Origin: Pseudorhodobacter antarcticus
GTDB taxonomy: Bacteria > Pseudomonadota > Alphaproteobacteria > Rhodobacterales > Rhodobacteraceae
Reading direction: 5' to 3'
Assembly: GCA_945862435.1 (NCBI GenBank)
Contig: CAMAXX010000010.1
Location: 18,879 to 82,878, forward strand
DNA length: 64,000 nucleotides
Numbering within the stretch: position 1 is the stretch's first letter; the number at the start of each line of letters is the position of its first letter. The notes under the pieces are model-generated. The model saw only the letters and a program-made list of their open reading frames with translations. It was not told the DNA's origin and searched no databases. Shown in pieces: positions 1 through 9,146 of this stretch. A program made the translations under genes and the position numbers.

Positions 1-2
1 AA

Positions 3-95
3 GGCGGTTGGATCACGCGCGCCGAAGACTTCATGTCGCCCAAATACCACCTGACAGACGCGCAGCACAAAGAAAGGGTATCCAAATGGGCTTGA
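3..95 (+). CDS. C-terminal end of a probable GTA-type endolysin (partial)
   Basis: The reading frame is open from the window edge and ends in TGA. Its 30 visible residues include ITRAEDFMSPKYHLTDAQ, which resembles the tail of the GH108-type N-acetylmuramidases that sit next to holins in Rhodobacterales. The last 10 bases overlap the start of the holin gene, as expected for a lysis cassette. The 5' part lies outside the window, so the family assignment rests on this short tail and on the neighbour. Confidence 0.45.
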   Translation, partial: GGWITRAEDFMSPKYHLTDAQHKERVSKWA

Positions 96-613
96 TCGGC
101 AGAATTTTGGGCGTGGGAAGTGGGGCAGGGGCCGCAGCATTAGGCAATGCCGTGGAAGGCGTGGCCGAAGTATTTCGCCCCAATGCCACGCGCCAGATGG
201 AGCTTTCCGCTGCAGCGCAAGAGGCCGCGCTTACCCAATTGGGGGCCGAGTTTTCTAATGCGGGCAGCACTTGGTTTGATAGTGCCGTAAACGGGCTAAA
301 CCGCCTGCCGCGCCCGTTTTTGGCGCTGGGCACAGTGGGGTTGTTTGTTTACGCCATGATCGATCCCGCCGCCTTTTCGCAGCGCATGGTGGGGCTAAAC
401 GCCGTGCCTGAACCTTTGTGGTGGCTGCTGGGCGCAGTCGTTGCCTTTTACTTTGGCGCGCGCGAGACGCATTATTTTCGCGAAAGTCGCACGGTCGCGG
501 GGCGGGTCGTGATCCCGCAAGTGGCCGCGCAGCCACCCGTGCAAGAAATAGCAAAACCATCTAACCCCGTGCCCGAAAACCCCGCACTTGCCGATTGGAA
601 GGGCGGAAAATAA
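86..613 (+). CDS. Holin of the GTA 3-TM family
   Basis: This 175-residue protein starts at ATG 86 behind the ribosome site AGAAAGG; a longer upstream reading to position 8 lacks one and would run through the preceding gene. It begins MGLIGRILGVGSGAGAAALG. It then has an amphipathic Ala/Glu-rich stretch, two clear hydrophobic segments (around FLALGTVGLFVYAMI and PLWWLLGAVVAFYFG), a charged stretch and a Pro-rich tail. This is the pattern of holins used by Rhodobacterales gene transfer agents to let the endolysin reach the wall. The endolysin end just upstream overlaps it by 10 bp. No capsid or terminase gene is visible, so a role in GTA release rather than prophage lysis is inferred from the family. 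Confidence 0.8.
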   Translation: MGLIGRILGVGSGAGAAALGNAVEGVAEVFRPNATRQMELSAAAQEAALTQLGAEFSNAGSTWFDSAVNGLNRLPRPFLALGTVGLFVYAMIDPAAFSQRMVGLNAVPEPLWWLLGAVVAFYFGARETHYFRESRTVAGRVVIPQVAAQPPVQEIAKPSNPVPENPALADWKGGK

Positions 614-685
614 GGCAAATCCGATCAAATCCTTGACCATGCCCGCCGCCTCTGGCAATGCAGGAATAAGATAGGATGTGATCAA

Positions 686-2431
686 ATGAACCTTTTTGCA
701 GAAATCCGTGCGCTGATTGTTGAAAACCTAGAGGCTATGGCGCAGGCGGGCGAGATACCTGTGGGCCTTGATACCGCTGCGGTATCGGTCGAGCCGCCAC
801 GCGATAAAGGCCATGGCGAGGCGGCAACCAATGCCGCGATGGTGCTGGCCAAACCCGCAGGCATGGCCCCCCGCGCCATTGCCGAAAAACTGTCCGCGCG
901 TCTGTTGGCTGACCCGCGAATTACACAAGCCGAAGTGGCAGGCCCTGGGTTTTTGAACTTGACGCTGGCCCCTTTCGCTTGGCAGGGCGTGGTGCGCGCC
1001 GCCCTTACCGCTGGCGCGGATTTTGGCCGCTCGACCACAGGGCACGGGCGCCGCGTCAACGTCGAATTCGTGTCCGCCAACCCCACTGGCCCGATGCATG
1101 TGGGCCATGTGCGCGGCGCGGTGGTTGGGGACGCGTTGTCGCGCCTGCTATCCTTTGCGGGCTGGCAGGTGACGCGCGAATACTATATCAACGACGGCGG
1201 CGCGCAGGTGGACGTGCTGGCGCGCAGCGCCTATGAACGCTACCGCGAGGCGCATGGGCTGGAGCCTGAAATCCGCGAAGGCCTGTATCCCGGTGATTAC
1301 CTGATCCCCGTAGGAGAGGCGCTGAAAGCCCGCTTTGGCGATACGCTTTTGTATAAGGGCGAGCAGTTTTGGCTGGCAGACGTGCGCGAAATTGCCACCG
1401 ATTTGATGATGACGGAAATCAAGGGCGATTTGGCCGCTTTGGGCGTGCAGATGGACGTATTCTCATCGGAAAAATCGCTGTATGGCACGGGCCAGATTGA
1501 AGCCGCGATCAAGACCCTGCGCGATATGGATTTGATCTATGAAGGCGTGCTGGAACCCCCAAAGGGCAAAGAACCCGACGATTGGGAACCGCGCGTGCAA
1601 ACCTTGTTCCGCAGCACCGCCCATGGCGATGATGTCGACCGCCCCGTGCAAAAATCGGACGGGTCTTGGACGTATTTCGCCCCCGACATCGCCTATCACT
1701 TTAACAAAGTGCAGCGCGGCTTTGACGAGTTGATTGATATTTTTGGCGCAGATCACGGCGGCTATGTCAAACGGATGAAGGCGGCGGTGTCGGCCCTGTC
1801 GGGTGGGCGCGTGCCTTTGGATATCAAACTTGTCAATTTGGTAAAGCTGTATAAGAACGGCGAGCCGTTCAAAATGTCCAAACGCGCGGGCACCTTTGTG
1901 ACCCTGCGCGATGTGGTGGAACAGGCAGGCGCAGATGTGACGCGCTTTATGATGCTGACGCGCAAAAACGATGTGCCACTGGATTTCGACTTTGCCAAAG
2001 TTCTAGAGCAATCCAAAGACAACCCTGTGTTTTACGTGCAATATGCAAACGCGCGAATTGGGTCTGTCATGCGCAAATCCATCGAAGCGGGTATGGCCGT
2101 GGATGATGCCGCCTTGGCAAAGGCTGATTTTAGCCTTTTGTCTCATCCTGCCGAAATTGACCTGATGCAGAAAATCGCTGAATGGCCGCGTCTTGTGGAT
2201 ATTGCGGCACGCGGAAATGAGCCGCACCGCGTGGCGTTTTACCTGTACGAACTTGCCAGTGAATTCCATGGTTTGTGGAACAAAGGCAATGACGAGCCGT
2301 CTTTGCGGTTTGTGCAGGCGGGCAATACAGCAACAGGGGCCGCAAAAGTTGCATTGGTGCGCGCAACAGGCGTTGCGATTTCGGCGGGCCTTGCTATTCT
2401 TGGTGTAACGCCTGTCGATGAAATGCGCTGA
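686..2431 (+). CDS. argS: Arginyl-tRNA synthetase
   Basis: A 581-residue class I aminoacyl-tRNA synthetase that charges tRNA-Arg in the cytoplasm. The N-terminal tRNA-binding domain (residues 1-115) is followed by the catalytic Rossmann fold with the HIGH-type motif HVGH near residue 138 inside [14 protein letters not shown]. The KMSKR-type motif begins at residue 396 ([12 protein letters not shown]), and the all-helical anticodon-binding DALR domain ends the protein. Length and motifs are normal for the family. The start at 686 follows a 72-bp gap after the holin gene. The gene has its own spacing and need not be co-transcribed with the lysis genes. Confidence 0.97.
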   Translation: MNLFAEIRALIVENLEAMAQAGEIPVGLDTAAVSVEPPRDKGHGEAATNAAMVLAKPAGMAPRAIAEKLSARLLADPRITQAEVAGPGFLNLTLAPFAWQGVVRAALTAGADFGRSTTGHGRRVNVEFVSANPTGPMHVGHVRGAVVGDALSRLLSFAGWQVTREYYINDGGAQVDVLARSAYERYREAHGLEPEIREGLYPGDYLIPVGEALKARFGDTLLYKGEQFWLADVREIATDLMMTEIKGDLAALGVQMDVFSSEKSLYGTGQIEAAIKTLRDMDLIYEGVLEPPKGKEPDDWEPRVQTLFRSTAHGDDVDRPVQKSDGSWTYFAPDIAYHFNKVQRGFDELIDIFGADHGGYVKRMKAAVSALSGGRVPLDIKLVNLVKLYKNGEPFKMSKRAGTFVTLRDVVEQAGADVTRFMMLTRKNDVPLDFDFAKVLEQSKDNPVFYVQYANARIGSVMRKSIEAGMAVDDAALAKADFSLLSHPAEIDLMQKIAEWPRLVDIAARGNEPHRVAFYLYELASEFHGLWNKGNDEPSLRFVQAGNTATGAAKVALVRATGVAISAGLAILGVTPVDEMR

Positions 2432-2524
2432 AAACAGTTGCATCGCCGGGGGGCAGGGCCGCTAAGGCCTTGATGTGGCAGTTAAAAAGCCAATGGGGCA
2501 TGTATCCCTGCGGCATATGAGGCA

Positions 2525-4147
2525 ATGATGTTTGATCCAAAATACGCCCCTTATGGGGTGGATGACGACCCGTTTTTGACCCATCCCGCAGGGGTTGGCC
2601 GTGCGCCTTTGCGCGGCGACAACCGCTTTGCGCAGCAGCCAATGGCGCAGCGGGGGGGGCAAACTGCGCCGCCGCGCTTGCCGCCTGCGCCTGCCTACCT
2701 TGGCTATGAAGATGCCCCACTTTATGGACAGGCGGGCCGCGCGGCAGAGCAAGACCCATGGGCGCATCATGCACCCTATGATCGGCCGCAGCCCCAACCG
2801 CATTATGCGCCCCAGCAAAACCCCGCCCAACACAGCAATTTCCGCCCACGTGGCGCATATGATGCGGGTTTTGCGACCCCGCCGGCGCAATATTCAGACT
2901 ATGGCCGTGAATACAGTTCTGAATACACGCCCGAATTTGGCACAGAATACGCGCCAGAATACGCGCCAGAATATGGCCCCGAATATGCGCGGGCGCAGGT
3001 TCAGACCCGCGCAGAGCCGCGCGTAACCGCGGCGCGCGGCGCAAGCCTGCCCAACTATACTGCGGCTGCGCGTCCTGCCGCCGCCTTTTCCGCGCCACCG
3101 CGCGCGGCCCAAGACCCACGCAGCGCCCAGCCAAACCAGCGCGTCCAGCCAATTAACGCAGCTTATGGCGAACAGAATTACGCCCCCCGCAGCTATGCTC
3201 CACTGCCGCAACCGCCTCGCTATAAGGGCTATGACGAGGATGGTTTTGCCGCTGGACTAATGCCAAATTCCGCTAAACTGGTGCAAATGGCTGGCGCTAT
3301 TTGCACCATCTTGGCCCTAATTGGCGCGGGTTATTGGGGCTATGCGCTGGCCGTGCGCGATGCCCATGGAATTCCCGTGGTGCGCGCCCAAGTAGGCCCT
3401 TTGCGTATCGCTCCTGAAATTCCGGGTGGTAAAGTGTCGGCCAATCAAGGGCTTGCGGTAAACACTATTCCCGCAGCCAGCACAACCACTGCCGCGCCCG
3501 ACCAAATTACCCTTGCCCCGCAATTGGCCGAACTTGCCCTCGAAGATACACAAATCATCGAAGGGGGCAGCTTTGCCCAACCTGTCGGCGCAGGCAGTGA
3601 TGCCGCGTTGGCTGGCGCGTCTGACCAAGTGCTAAGTGCGCCCGAAACGGTGGGCGGTATTTCTGCAGACCTTACCGCCTTGCCCGATGCCCTGCCCGAA
3701 GACTTGCCGATGACCGATGCCGAGGCTGTCGAGCGCGCGCTAGAGGCCGCGCTGGCCGAAGGCGGCGATCCTGCGCTGGATGTAGCGGCAAGCAGCACGG
3801 CGGATGCGGCGCTCGCCCCAGCCGAACCTGCCAGCATGTCTGCAACTGATCCTGTCGCCCCGCCCACCGCCGAACTTGATCCGTCCACCATCGCCATCGG
3901 CTCTCCGATGGCGCAGCTAGGTGCGTTCGATACTGCCGATACTGCCCGCGCCGAATGGGCCAATCTGCAAACCCGCTTTACCGAGTTGATGGAGGGCAAG
4001 TCGCTGGTTATTGAACCTGCCAAAAGCGGCGGGCGCGATTTTTTCCGCCTGCGCGCACATGGATTTGCCAGCGAGGATGACAGCCGCCGCTTCTGCGCTG
4101 CGATTTTGGCGGAAAACGGTTCGTGCTTTCCTGTTGACCAGCGCTAA
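2525..4147 (+). CDS. SPOR-domain membrane protein
   Basis: A 540-residue envelope protein. Residues 1-245 are a low-complexity cytoplasmic region rich in Pro, Ala, Tyr and Gln. It includes a tandem Glu-Tyr run (positions 2909-2989) with units such as EYAPEYAPEYGPEYA. A single transmembrane segment lies near residues 252-277. An acidic Ala/Pro-rich linker leads to a C-terminal SPOR domain (about 460-540, from PMAQLGAFDTADTARAEW to the end), which in this family binds denuded peptidoglycan glycans at the septum. ATG 2525 is preceded by a GAGGC ribosome site; it follows argS by 93 bp, and nagZ starts 4 bp downstream. A role in division or septal wall turnover is inferred. Confidence 0.85.
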   Translation: MMFDPKYAPYGVDDDPFLTHPAGVGRAPLRGDNRFAQQPMAQRGGQTAPPRLPPAPAYLGYEDAPLYGQAGRAAEQDPWAHHAPYDRPQPQPHYAPQQNPAQHSNFRPRGAYDAGFATPPAQYSDYGREYSSEYTPEFGTEYAPEYAPEYGPEYARAQVQTRAEPRVTAARGASLPNYTAAARPAAAFSAPPRAAQDPRSAQPNQRVQPINAAYGEQNYAPRSYAPLPQPPRYKGYDEDGFAAGLMPNSAKLVQMAGAICTILALIGAGYWGYALAVRDAHGIPVVRAQVGPLRIAPEIPGGKVSANQGLAVNTIPAASTTTAAPDQITLAPQLAELALEDTQIIEGGSFAQPVGAGSDAALAGASDQVLSAPETVGGISADLTALPDALPEDLPMTDAEAVERALEAALAEGGDPALDVAASSTADAALAPAEPASMSATDPVAPPTAELDPSTIAIGSPMAQLGAFDTADTARAEWANLQTRFTELMEGKSLVIEPAKSGGRDFFRLRAHGFASEDDSRRFCAAILAENGSCFPVDQR

Positions 4148-4151
4148 CGGG

Positions 4152-5183
4152 ATGCAGCGCGCAGCCCCTATTGGCCGCGGCGCGACAATATTTGGCTGCG
4201 CGGGCCTGCGCCTAAGCCCGTGGGAGGCTGCGTTTTTTCGCGACTGCGACCCGCTTGGATTTATTCTGTTTGCTCGCAACGTGGACACCCCCGCGCAAGT
4301 GGCCGCGCTCTGCGATGATCTGCGCGCAAGTGTGGGCCGCGATGCGCCCATCCTTATCGACCAAGAAGGCGGCCGCGTGCAGCGCCTGCGCGCGCCCCAT
4401 TGGCGCGAGTTTGACCCGCCTTTAGACGCGGCAATTGCCGCAGGTGCGGATGGCCCATATCTGTTGGCCCTGCGCGCGCAACTGATTTGCAGCGAACTAA
4501 GTGCACTTGGCATTGATGCCAACTGCGCGCCCGTGGCCGATATTGCAGGGCCGCAAACCCACCCATTTTTGCGCAACCGCTGCTATGGCACCGATGCGGC
4601 GACTGTGACGCGGGCCGCCCGCGCCGTGGCGGATGCGCATTTGGCCATGGGCGTTTTGCCCGTGGTGAAACATCTACCCGGCCATGGCCGCGCAAGCGCT
4701 GACACGCACCACGATCTGCCCCGCGTCACCGCCACCTTGGCCGATCTGACTGCAACCGATTTCGCCCCTTTTGCCGCGCTCAGCGATTTGCCAATGGCGA
4801 TGACCGCGCATATCATATTTGACGCACTTGATCCCGAAAACCCCGCCACCCAATCGTCAGCCGTGATCGCCCATATACGCAATTCAATTGGCTTTGGCGG
4901 GCTGCTTTTGACCGATGATCTGAACATGCAGGCCCTGTCAGGCGATGTTGCACAGCGCACAGCGCGCGCGCTCGTGGCAGGTTGCGATATTGCGCTGCAC
5001 TGCAAAGGCGCGGCGGATGAGATGGTGATGGTCGCGGGCGCTGCCGGCGATATGCACGATCAAACTCGCGCCCGCGCGCGGGCGGCGCTGGCCCGCCGAG
5101 GCGGGGGCAAACCTGTTGACATATCCGCTATCGAGGCTGCAATTTCGGCGCTAACGCAAGGCAAGGAGCCGCGCTTTGGCTGA
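4152..5183 (+). CDS. nagZ: Beta-N-acetylhexosaminidase NagZ (GH3)
   Basis: A 343-residue cytoplasmic glycoside hydrolase family 3 enzyme. It removes N-acetylglucosamine from anhydro-muropeptides during peptidoglycan recycling. The start at ATG 4152 lies just after the SPOR gene; a longer in-frame reading upstream would overlap that gene by 137 bp and is rejected. The GH3 signature KHLPGHGRASADTHHDLP lies near residues 172-189, with the His/Asp dyad loop expected for NagZ. LLLTDDLNMQAL near residue 253 carries the likely nucleophile Asp. The end overlaps scpA by 8 bp. The compact single-domain length fits Gram-negative NagZ. A second, longer GH3 protein is encoded at 16572-18242. Confidence 0.93.
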   Translation: MQRAAPIGRGATIFGCAGLRLSPWEAAFFRDCDPLGFILFARNVDTPAQVAALCDDLRASVGRDAPILIDQEGGRVQRLRAPHWREFDPPLDAAIAAGADGPYLLALRAQLICSELSALGIDANCAPVADIAGPQTHPFLRNRCYGTDAATVTRAARAVADAHLAMGVLPVVKHLPGHGRASADTHHDLPRVTATLADLTATDFAPFAALSDLPMAMTAHIIFDALDPENPATQSSAVIAHIRNSIGFGGLLLTDDLNMQALSGDVAQRTARALVAGCDIALHCKGAADEMVMVAGAAGDMHDQTRARARAALARRGGGKPVDISAIEAAISALTQGKEPRFG

Positions 5184-5988
5184 AACAGGTTATCAAGGCA
5201 GAGCAGAGCAGGCGGGCTGGGACGGCCTGCCGTCCATGCTGGACACCCCCGAAAGCGAAGCGCTGATTATTGATGTTGATGGCTTTGAAGGCCCGCTGGA
5301 TTTGCTTTTGTCCCTGTCGCGCACGCAAAAGGTTGATCTGATGCGCATTTCGGTGCTGCAACTGGCCGAACAATATCTGGTCTTTGTGGAACGGGCCCGC
5401 GCGCTGCGGCTGGAATTGGCGGCGGATTATTTGGTGATGGCGGCGTGGCTGGCCTATCTTAAATCGCGTTTGTTGCTTCCGCCCGATCCGTCTGATGACG
5501 GCCCCTCTGCCGCCGATCTGGCTGCGCATTTGGCATTTCAGTTGGAACGCCTTGGCGCGATGCGCGACGCGGCCGCCCAGGTGATGGCGCGCGATCAAAA
5601 GGGGCGCGATTTTTTCGCGCGCGGCGCGCCCGAAACGGTGACGCGCCTTGCGCACCGCCGCTTTGATGCGAGTTTGCTGGATCTGATGCGTGCCTATGCG
5701 CGGATCAAAACGCGCGACGAATTTCGTCCCTATGCCTATGACCGCATTGATGTTTTCACCATGGAAGAGGCGCTAGAACGCCTGCGCCGCCTAATTGGTT
5801 TTGGCGGCGATTGGGCAGAACTCACCTCGTTCCTGCCCCAAGGCTGGGATGCCAGCCCCATGCGCCGCCGTGCTGCCCTTGCTGCGCATTTTGCAGCCAG
5901 CTTAGAAATGGCCAAGCAGGGCCAAGTCACCCTACGCCAAGCAGAGGTCTTTGCGCCCCTCCAAATCAGAGCCAAAGATGCGCCATGA
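5176..5988 (+). CDS. scpA: Segregation and condensation protein A
   Basis: A 270-residue kleisin subunit that bridges the heads of the SMC dimer and binds ScpB during chromosome condensation and segregation. The typical opening is visible as VDGFEGPLDLLLSLSRTQKVDL near residue 37, followed by AADYLVMAAWLAYLKSRLLLP and a C-terminal winged-helix region. Translation probably begins at TTG 5176, because AAGGAG lies at 5162-5167 and no better in-frame ATG exists before the conserved domain. It overlaps nagZ by 8 bp and scpB by 4 bp, so the three genes form one transcription unit. Confidence 0.92.
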   Translation: MAETGYQGRAEQAGWDGLPSMLDTPESEALIIDVDGFEGPLDLLLSLSRTQKVDLMRISVLQLAEQYLVFVERARALRLELAADYLVMAAWLAYLKSRLLLPPDPSDDGPSAADLAAHLAFQLERLGAMRDAAAQVMARDQKGRDFFARGAPETVTRLAHRRFDASLLDLMRAYARIKTRDEFRPYAYDRIDVFTMEEALERLRRLIGFGGDWAELTSFLPQGWDASPMRRRAALAAHFAASLEMAKQGQVTLRQAEVFAPLQIRAKDAP

Positions 5989-6668
5989 CTGATGATTTAG
6001 ACCCAGACGATCTGCGCCCGATCAACCGCCCCGCGCGCGAGGAAACCCTATTTGCCGCCCCGCCCATGGGCGATCAGGAACGCATGGTCGAGGCGGTTTT
6101 GTTTGCCGCAAGCGCGCCTGTCAGCATCGCCGAACTCGCCAGCCGCATGCCGCATGGCTGCGATCCCGCCGAGGCACTGGCCCATCTGCGCCGCCGCTAT
6201 GAGGGGCGCGGCGTAGCGCTGGTTCGGGTGGGGGATGCTTGGGCCTTTCGCACGGCGCCCGACCTTGGGTATTTGATGCAAAAAGAGGTGACCGAGACGC
6301 GCAAGCTGTCGCGTGCGGCGATCGAAACGCTGGCGATCATCGCCTATCACCAGCCCGTCACCCGCGCCGAGATTGAGGAAATTCGCGGCGTCGCCGTCTC
6401 GCGCGGGACAATCGATCAACTGCTGGAAATGGAATGGATCCGCATTGGACGCAGGCGTATGACCCCAGGGCGGCCAGCGACATTTGTGGTGACGGAAGCT
6501 TTCCTTGACCATTTTGGTCTGGATAGCGCCCGCGATCTGCCAGGATTGCGCGAACTGCGCGCAGCGGGGCTGCTGGATAATCGCCCCTTGCCTGGCAATA
6601 TCGCGCGGCCAAACGATGACGACACCGAGGCCGAGGATATCGGACAATCAGAGCTTTTTGAGGAGTAG
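5985..6668 (+). CDS. scpB: Segregation and condensation protein B
   Basis: A 227-residue ScpB. It dimerises and binds the ScpA kleisin of the SMC complex. The two winged-helix domains are covered by residues about 30-110 and 110-190; the conserved core AAIETLAIIAYHQPVTRAEI is present. The start at ATG 5985 overlaps the scpA stop as ATGA, pointing to translational coupling. A longer reading from 5811 would run within scpA and is rejected. The C-terminal tail is acidic and Asp-rich, common in alphaproteobacterial ScpB. Confidence 0.93.
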   Translation: MTDDLDPDDLRPINRPAREETLFAAPPMGDQERMVEAVLFAASAPVSIAELASRMPHGCDPAEALAHLRRRYEGRGVALVRVGDAWAFRTAPDLGYLMQKEVTETRKLSRAAIETLAIIAYHQPVTRAEIEEIRGVAVSRGTIDQLLEMEWIRIGRRRMTPGRPATFVVTEAFLDHFGLDSARDLPGLRELRAAGLLDNRPLPGNIARPNDDDTEAEDIGQSELFEE

Positions 6669-6672
6669 CGCA

Positions 6673-6882
6673 ATGGATGTTAACCGACTGATAAATATGT
6701 TCATGGGCATATTCATGAAGAAAATCGTGAATTTAGCCGTGAACAAAGGCGTAGAATACGCCGCATCGCATGGCAAGCCAGATGCAGAGATGACCGATGC
6801 AGAACGCGCACAAGCGCAAATAGGCCGCGATATGGCTGGGCGCACCAAGCAGATCCGTAATGCAACAAGGCGGTTTTTCTAA
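6673..6882 (+). CDS. Small conserved hypothetical protein after scpB
   Basis: A 69-residue basic protein beginning MDVNRLINMFMGIFMKKIVN and ending in KQIRNATRRFF. It has a short hydrophobic N-terminal stretch, an Asp/Glu/Ala middle and an Arg-rich tail. It starts 4 bp after scpB, with AGGAG at 6660-6665 as ribosome site, so it is co-translated with scpB. Small proteins of this kind follow scpB in other Rhodobacterales as far as I recall; no function is known to me. The tatABC genes that often come next are absent, and the terminator at 7071 follows about 190 bp later. Confidence 0.65.
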   Translation: MDVNRLINMFMGIFMKKIVNLAVNKGVEYAASHGKPDAEMTDAERAQAQIGRDMAGRTKQIRNATRRFF

Positions 6883-7070
6883 GGCGGGTAAGCCGTCTGC
6901 GCAGGGTAGGGCGCGCGCACGCCCCACTTCAGCCCTTGATTGCGATACCGCACTTGGGGGCGATATGCTTGGCGTTATCTGCAAAAGCTGGATATTTTTC
7001 TGCGGGCTTAGGTCTGCTGTGCGTCCGTTCGCCCCAGCTTATCTGCGGCGGCGCAAGGTTTGAGCTGAAA

Positions 7071-7098
7071 TTGAGCGCCCCAGAGAAGGGGCGCTCAA
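7071..7098. terminator. Bidirectional hairpin terminator
   Basis: A perfect 11-bp inverted repeat: TTGAGCGCCCC at 7071-7081, loop AGAGAA, GGGGCGCTCAA at 7088-7098. It lies between the end of the scpB unit and the convergent ABC substrate-binding gene and could stop transcription from both sides. No long T run follows, so efficiency is uncertain. Confidence 0.7.
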
Positions 7099-7114
7099 TC
7101 AATTGTAAATAGGA

Positions 7115-8188
7115 TTACTGCGCCATCGCGTTATAGCGATCTTGGTTGGCAGCGATCCACTCGGCGACGTCGGCCTTAATCTCTTCGACGTCGTACTGAT
7201 TGGCGCTTTCAATAAAGCTGTTATCTAGGAACAGAGCAGGATCATGCGTCTTGCTGATCTCGCCTATGGTGACCAGAACTGGTTGGACACGGGTCCACAT
7301 ATCGGGGTGCAGCGCGCCGCGCTGATCCGATAGCTTCGCGTGCAACATCATTGCTGCGCGTTCAAGATGCTGACGGCCTGCGTCCATGCTGACCCACTGT
7401 TCTGGCACCGCTTCAGACATAATCGCGCCCGAAAACTGCAGGTCCATGCGTCCCGCTTCCATCCCCTTGGACCAAGCCAGCAAGAAACGCTGAACCGGGT
7501 CACGCAGTTCTTCAATGCGGTCAGTACGGATTGCAAACGAGTTTGCGGGATTTTCGGCCACTTCAGGCGGTGTGATGTTGCGAATGGCGACACCCGCCCC
7601 CTGAATCGTTGCAAGTTCGGTCGCGCCACCTGCGACTGCCGCTACCGTACCTTTGATGAACGCGTTGGCAAGCGTCGGGCCACCTTCGCCAAGAACCACG
7701 GTTTCAACATCGTCAATGGTCATACCAGCACTTTCCAGTGCGACCATGGCGATGACGCGGTCACGGTCACTGACAAGACCGATTGTCTGGCCTTTCAGTT
7801 GGGCGATTTCAGTGATGTCGCTGTCGGCCGCCACATACATCGCCTCGGGCGCAAACTGCATGTCTTCGTAGATGATCTTGAAATCTTGCCCGGCATCTAC
7901 AGCCTGCAGCGTTTGGGGCGCGTCGAACATAACCATGTCAGCCTGCCCGTTCGACAAGAACGCAACATAAGGAATGGTGGTCGACGAGGACAGCCAATTC
8001 ACCTTAATGCCCACGTCTTCCCAATAGCCAAGCTGCTCGGCAATAAACATGCCGTAGAATGTGTTGGACCGCTCATTCGCGATCAGCACATTTAGCGTGT
8101 CTTGGGCCATTACGCTACCAGTACCAAACCCGAGACCCGCAACAAAAACTGCGCTGATGCGCGTTGCGATGAAAGTTAAATTTCCCAT
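7115..8188 (-). CDS. ABC transporter substrate-binding protein, NMT1/SsuA type
   Basis: A 357-residue periplasmic binding protein with a signal peptide (residues about 1-28, cleavage near SVMA-QD). The mature part begins with a beta strand and LGYWEDVGIKVNWL, the pattern of the NMT1/TauA/SsuA fold (nitrate/sulfonate/thiamine-precursor-like ligands). It is the first gene in sequence order of a cluster with two permeases upstream on the same strand (8253-10009). The substrate is not evident. A matching intact ATPase is not present nearby; a broken one lies at 16160-16449. Confidence 0.88.
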   Translation of the reverse strand: MGNLTFIATRISAVFVAGLGFGTGSVMAQDTLNVLIANERSNTFYGMFIAEQLGYWEDVGIKVNWLSSSTTIPYVAFLSNGQADMVMFDAPQTLQAVDAGQDFKIIYEDMQFAPEAMYVAADSDITEIAQLKGQTIGLVSDRDRVIAMVALESAGMTIDDVETVVLGEGGPTLANAFIKGTVAAVAGGATELATIQGAGVAIRNITPPEVAENPANSFAIRTDRIEELRDPVQRFLLAWSKGMEAGRMDLQFSGAIMSEAVPEQWVSMDAGRQHLERAAMMLHAKLSDQRGALHPDMWTRVQPVLVTIGEISKTHDPALFLDNSFIESANQYDVEEIKADVAEWIAANQDRYNAMAQ

Positions 8189-8252
8189 CTTTTCTCCTCC
8201 CAGTTTTATGTCCGCAGGACTGGCGGACGCAGTCGTCTAACCCGTGCATTTT

Positions 8253-9146
8253 TTATGTGCGGGCCAGTTCTTTTGCCGCCGTGCCAGACCAACGGCGGCG
8301 GCGGTTGCGCGATACCGCGTCAAGCCTGTCTTGGTGTTTCCAGAACACGACCTGTCGGTCCGCCTTTTCCATAATGATGAAAAGAAAAAGACCCATCAGC
8401 GCCATGCTCAGCAGCACAGCAATTGAGGACGCAATGTCCAATCGGTGTGAAAAGCGCTGCATCAAGATGCCGATCCCTTCGGTCGCCGAAGCAAATTCGG
8501 CCACGATGGCGCCGACTAGGGCACTCGTCATCGCAATCTTAAGGCCCGCAAAGATCATCGGGGCCGCGTTTGGGATCATCAGCTTGAAAAAGGTTCGCGC
8601 CTTGCTTGCGCCAAGCGAACGGAACAGTTCGGCCGTGTCCCTGTCTGTGCGCAACAAACCAGACAGCGTGTTAACGAATATCGGAAAGAACACGATCAGC
8701 GCGGCCAGTGCGATCTTGGACGACCAACCGAACCCAAACCACGCGATAAAGATCGGGGTCACCGCAATGCCCGGCGTCACGTTTAGCGCGACTGCATAAG
8801 GTGCGATGTAGCGGCGGAAGGTCAGGCTTAGCGCAGCCGCAATCGCCAGCCCCATGCCAATGGCCCCGCCAAAAAAGAAACCGACCACCGCCTCAAAAAA
8901 GGTGACGAAGAAATGCCAATAGATCTGGCCCGTCACGACATAAAGCCGCCATAGCGCTTCGGCGATGGCGCTGGGTGCGGGCATAATCAGATCGTTCAAC
9001 CGCCCCGTGCGCCCTGCCCATTCCCAGACGCCAATGAACGCCGAAAAAATACCAAAATGGGTGAAAATACGGCGCAGAAAGACCAGATCGGTCAACTGCG
9101 TGGCAAGGCCCGAACCCCGCTTAGACGTGGTGACCTCGCCGTTCAT
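8253..9146 (-). CDS. ABC transporter permease (second)
   Basis: A 297-residue inner-membrane permease of the SsuC/TauC type with about six hydrophobic segments. The cytoplasmic EAA-type loop, which docks the ATPase, reads ELFRSLGASKARTFFKLMIP. Start chosen at ATG 9146 because it overlaps the stop of the upstream permease as ATGA and has GGAGG in front; an alternative start five codons earlier is possible. It is probably co-transcribed with 9143-10009 and 7115-8188. Confidence 0.88.
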   Translation of the reverse strand: MNGEVTTSKRGSGLATQLTDLVFLRRIFTHFGIFSAFIGVWEWAGRTGRLNDLIMPAPSAIAEALWRLYVVTGQIYWHFFVTFFEAVVGFFFGGAIGMGLAIAAALSLTFRRYIAPYAVALNVTPGIAVTPIFIAWFGFGWSSKIALAALIVFFPIFVNTLSGLLRTDRDTAELFRSLGASKARTFFKLMIPNAAPMIFAGLKIAMTSALVGAIVAEFASATEGIGILMQRFSHRLDIASSIAVLLSMALMGLFLFIIMEKADRQVVFWKHQDRLDAVSRNRRRRWSGTAAKELART

